From NCBI GenBank assembly GCA_002684935.1, contig NYWC01000026.1, positions 778-5,796 of the forward strand: a stretch of 5,019 bases of DNA, written 5' to 3'. Made by a program: the position numbers and the translations under genes. Each line of letters starts with the position of its first letter. The first letter of the stretch is position 1. This stretch comes from Gammaproteobacteria bacterium (lineage in GTDB: Bacteria > Pseudomonadota > Gammaproteobacteria > Pseudomonadales > Pseudohongiellaceae). A model generated the notes under the pieces. That model was not told the origin of the DNA and ran no database searches. It saw only the letters and a program-made list of their open reading frames with translations. Below, one piece after another: positions 4,988 to 5,019 of the stretch.

Positions 4988-5019
4988 ATTGGATCTGGTT
5001 TCAGCAAGCCACGTTGACT

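Noticed and set aside
1..5019. CRISPR arrays, insertion-sequence ends, riboswitches, rRNA
   Set aside because: No repeat-spacer pattern, transposase motif, conserved riboswitch core or rRNA sequence was found on reading both strands.

Overview
The window looks like the tRNA-proximal end of an integrated mobile element (genomic island or phage satellite) in a gammaproteobacterium. The evidence is an intact tRNA-Leu(CAA) gene at the right edge, followed directly by a P4-type (DUF4102-type) tyrosine recombinase reading the same way, then an AlpA-like regulator and a phage-type replication-initiator-like gene. Moderate GC with T-rich intergenic stretches would fit a marine or enteric gammaproteobacterium. 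The species cannot be told from the sequence.

Right part (4987 to 3417, minus strand): the tRNA ends with an encoded CCA, and a 133-bp gap with an exact TATAAT box and three TAGGTG-type heptamers leads to the integrase. The integrase can be followed over its whole length, but in three different frames. It needs three frame corrections, at about 4614, 4572-4576 and 4001-4005. Two of these lie in 5-base homopolymers, so real decay and sequencing error both remain possible. The catalytic Arg, Arg, His and Tyr are visible, but the usual box II His is Asn.

Centre (3420 to 1970, minus strand): two unrecognised genes of 179 and 298 codons are tightly coupled to the integrase, by a 4-nt overlap and then a 14-nt gap. 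They share an N-terminal WKLxxAxWxLxG motif and look like an integrase-linked gene pair.

Left centre (1969 to 853, minus strand): a 212-bp regulatory gap carries a cluster of GTGTGTT repeats. It precedes a compact three-gene run: an AlpA-like helix-turn-helix protein, a four-cysteine mini-protein overlapping it by 14 nt, and a short protein resembling the N-terminal winged-helix domain of phage replication initiators. This order (int, AlpA-type regulator, replication gene, anchored at a tRNA) resembles P4-like and PICI-like satellites. No packaging or capsid gene is seen here.

Left edge (1 to 781, plus strand): this is a separate convergent block of small membrane-protein genes, comprising a 5'-truncated one, a 64-aa two-helix protein, and a coupled third gene interrupted by an in-frame TAA. 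They may be cargo of the element or flanking DNA. The distal attachment site is not in the window, so the far boundary is unknown.
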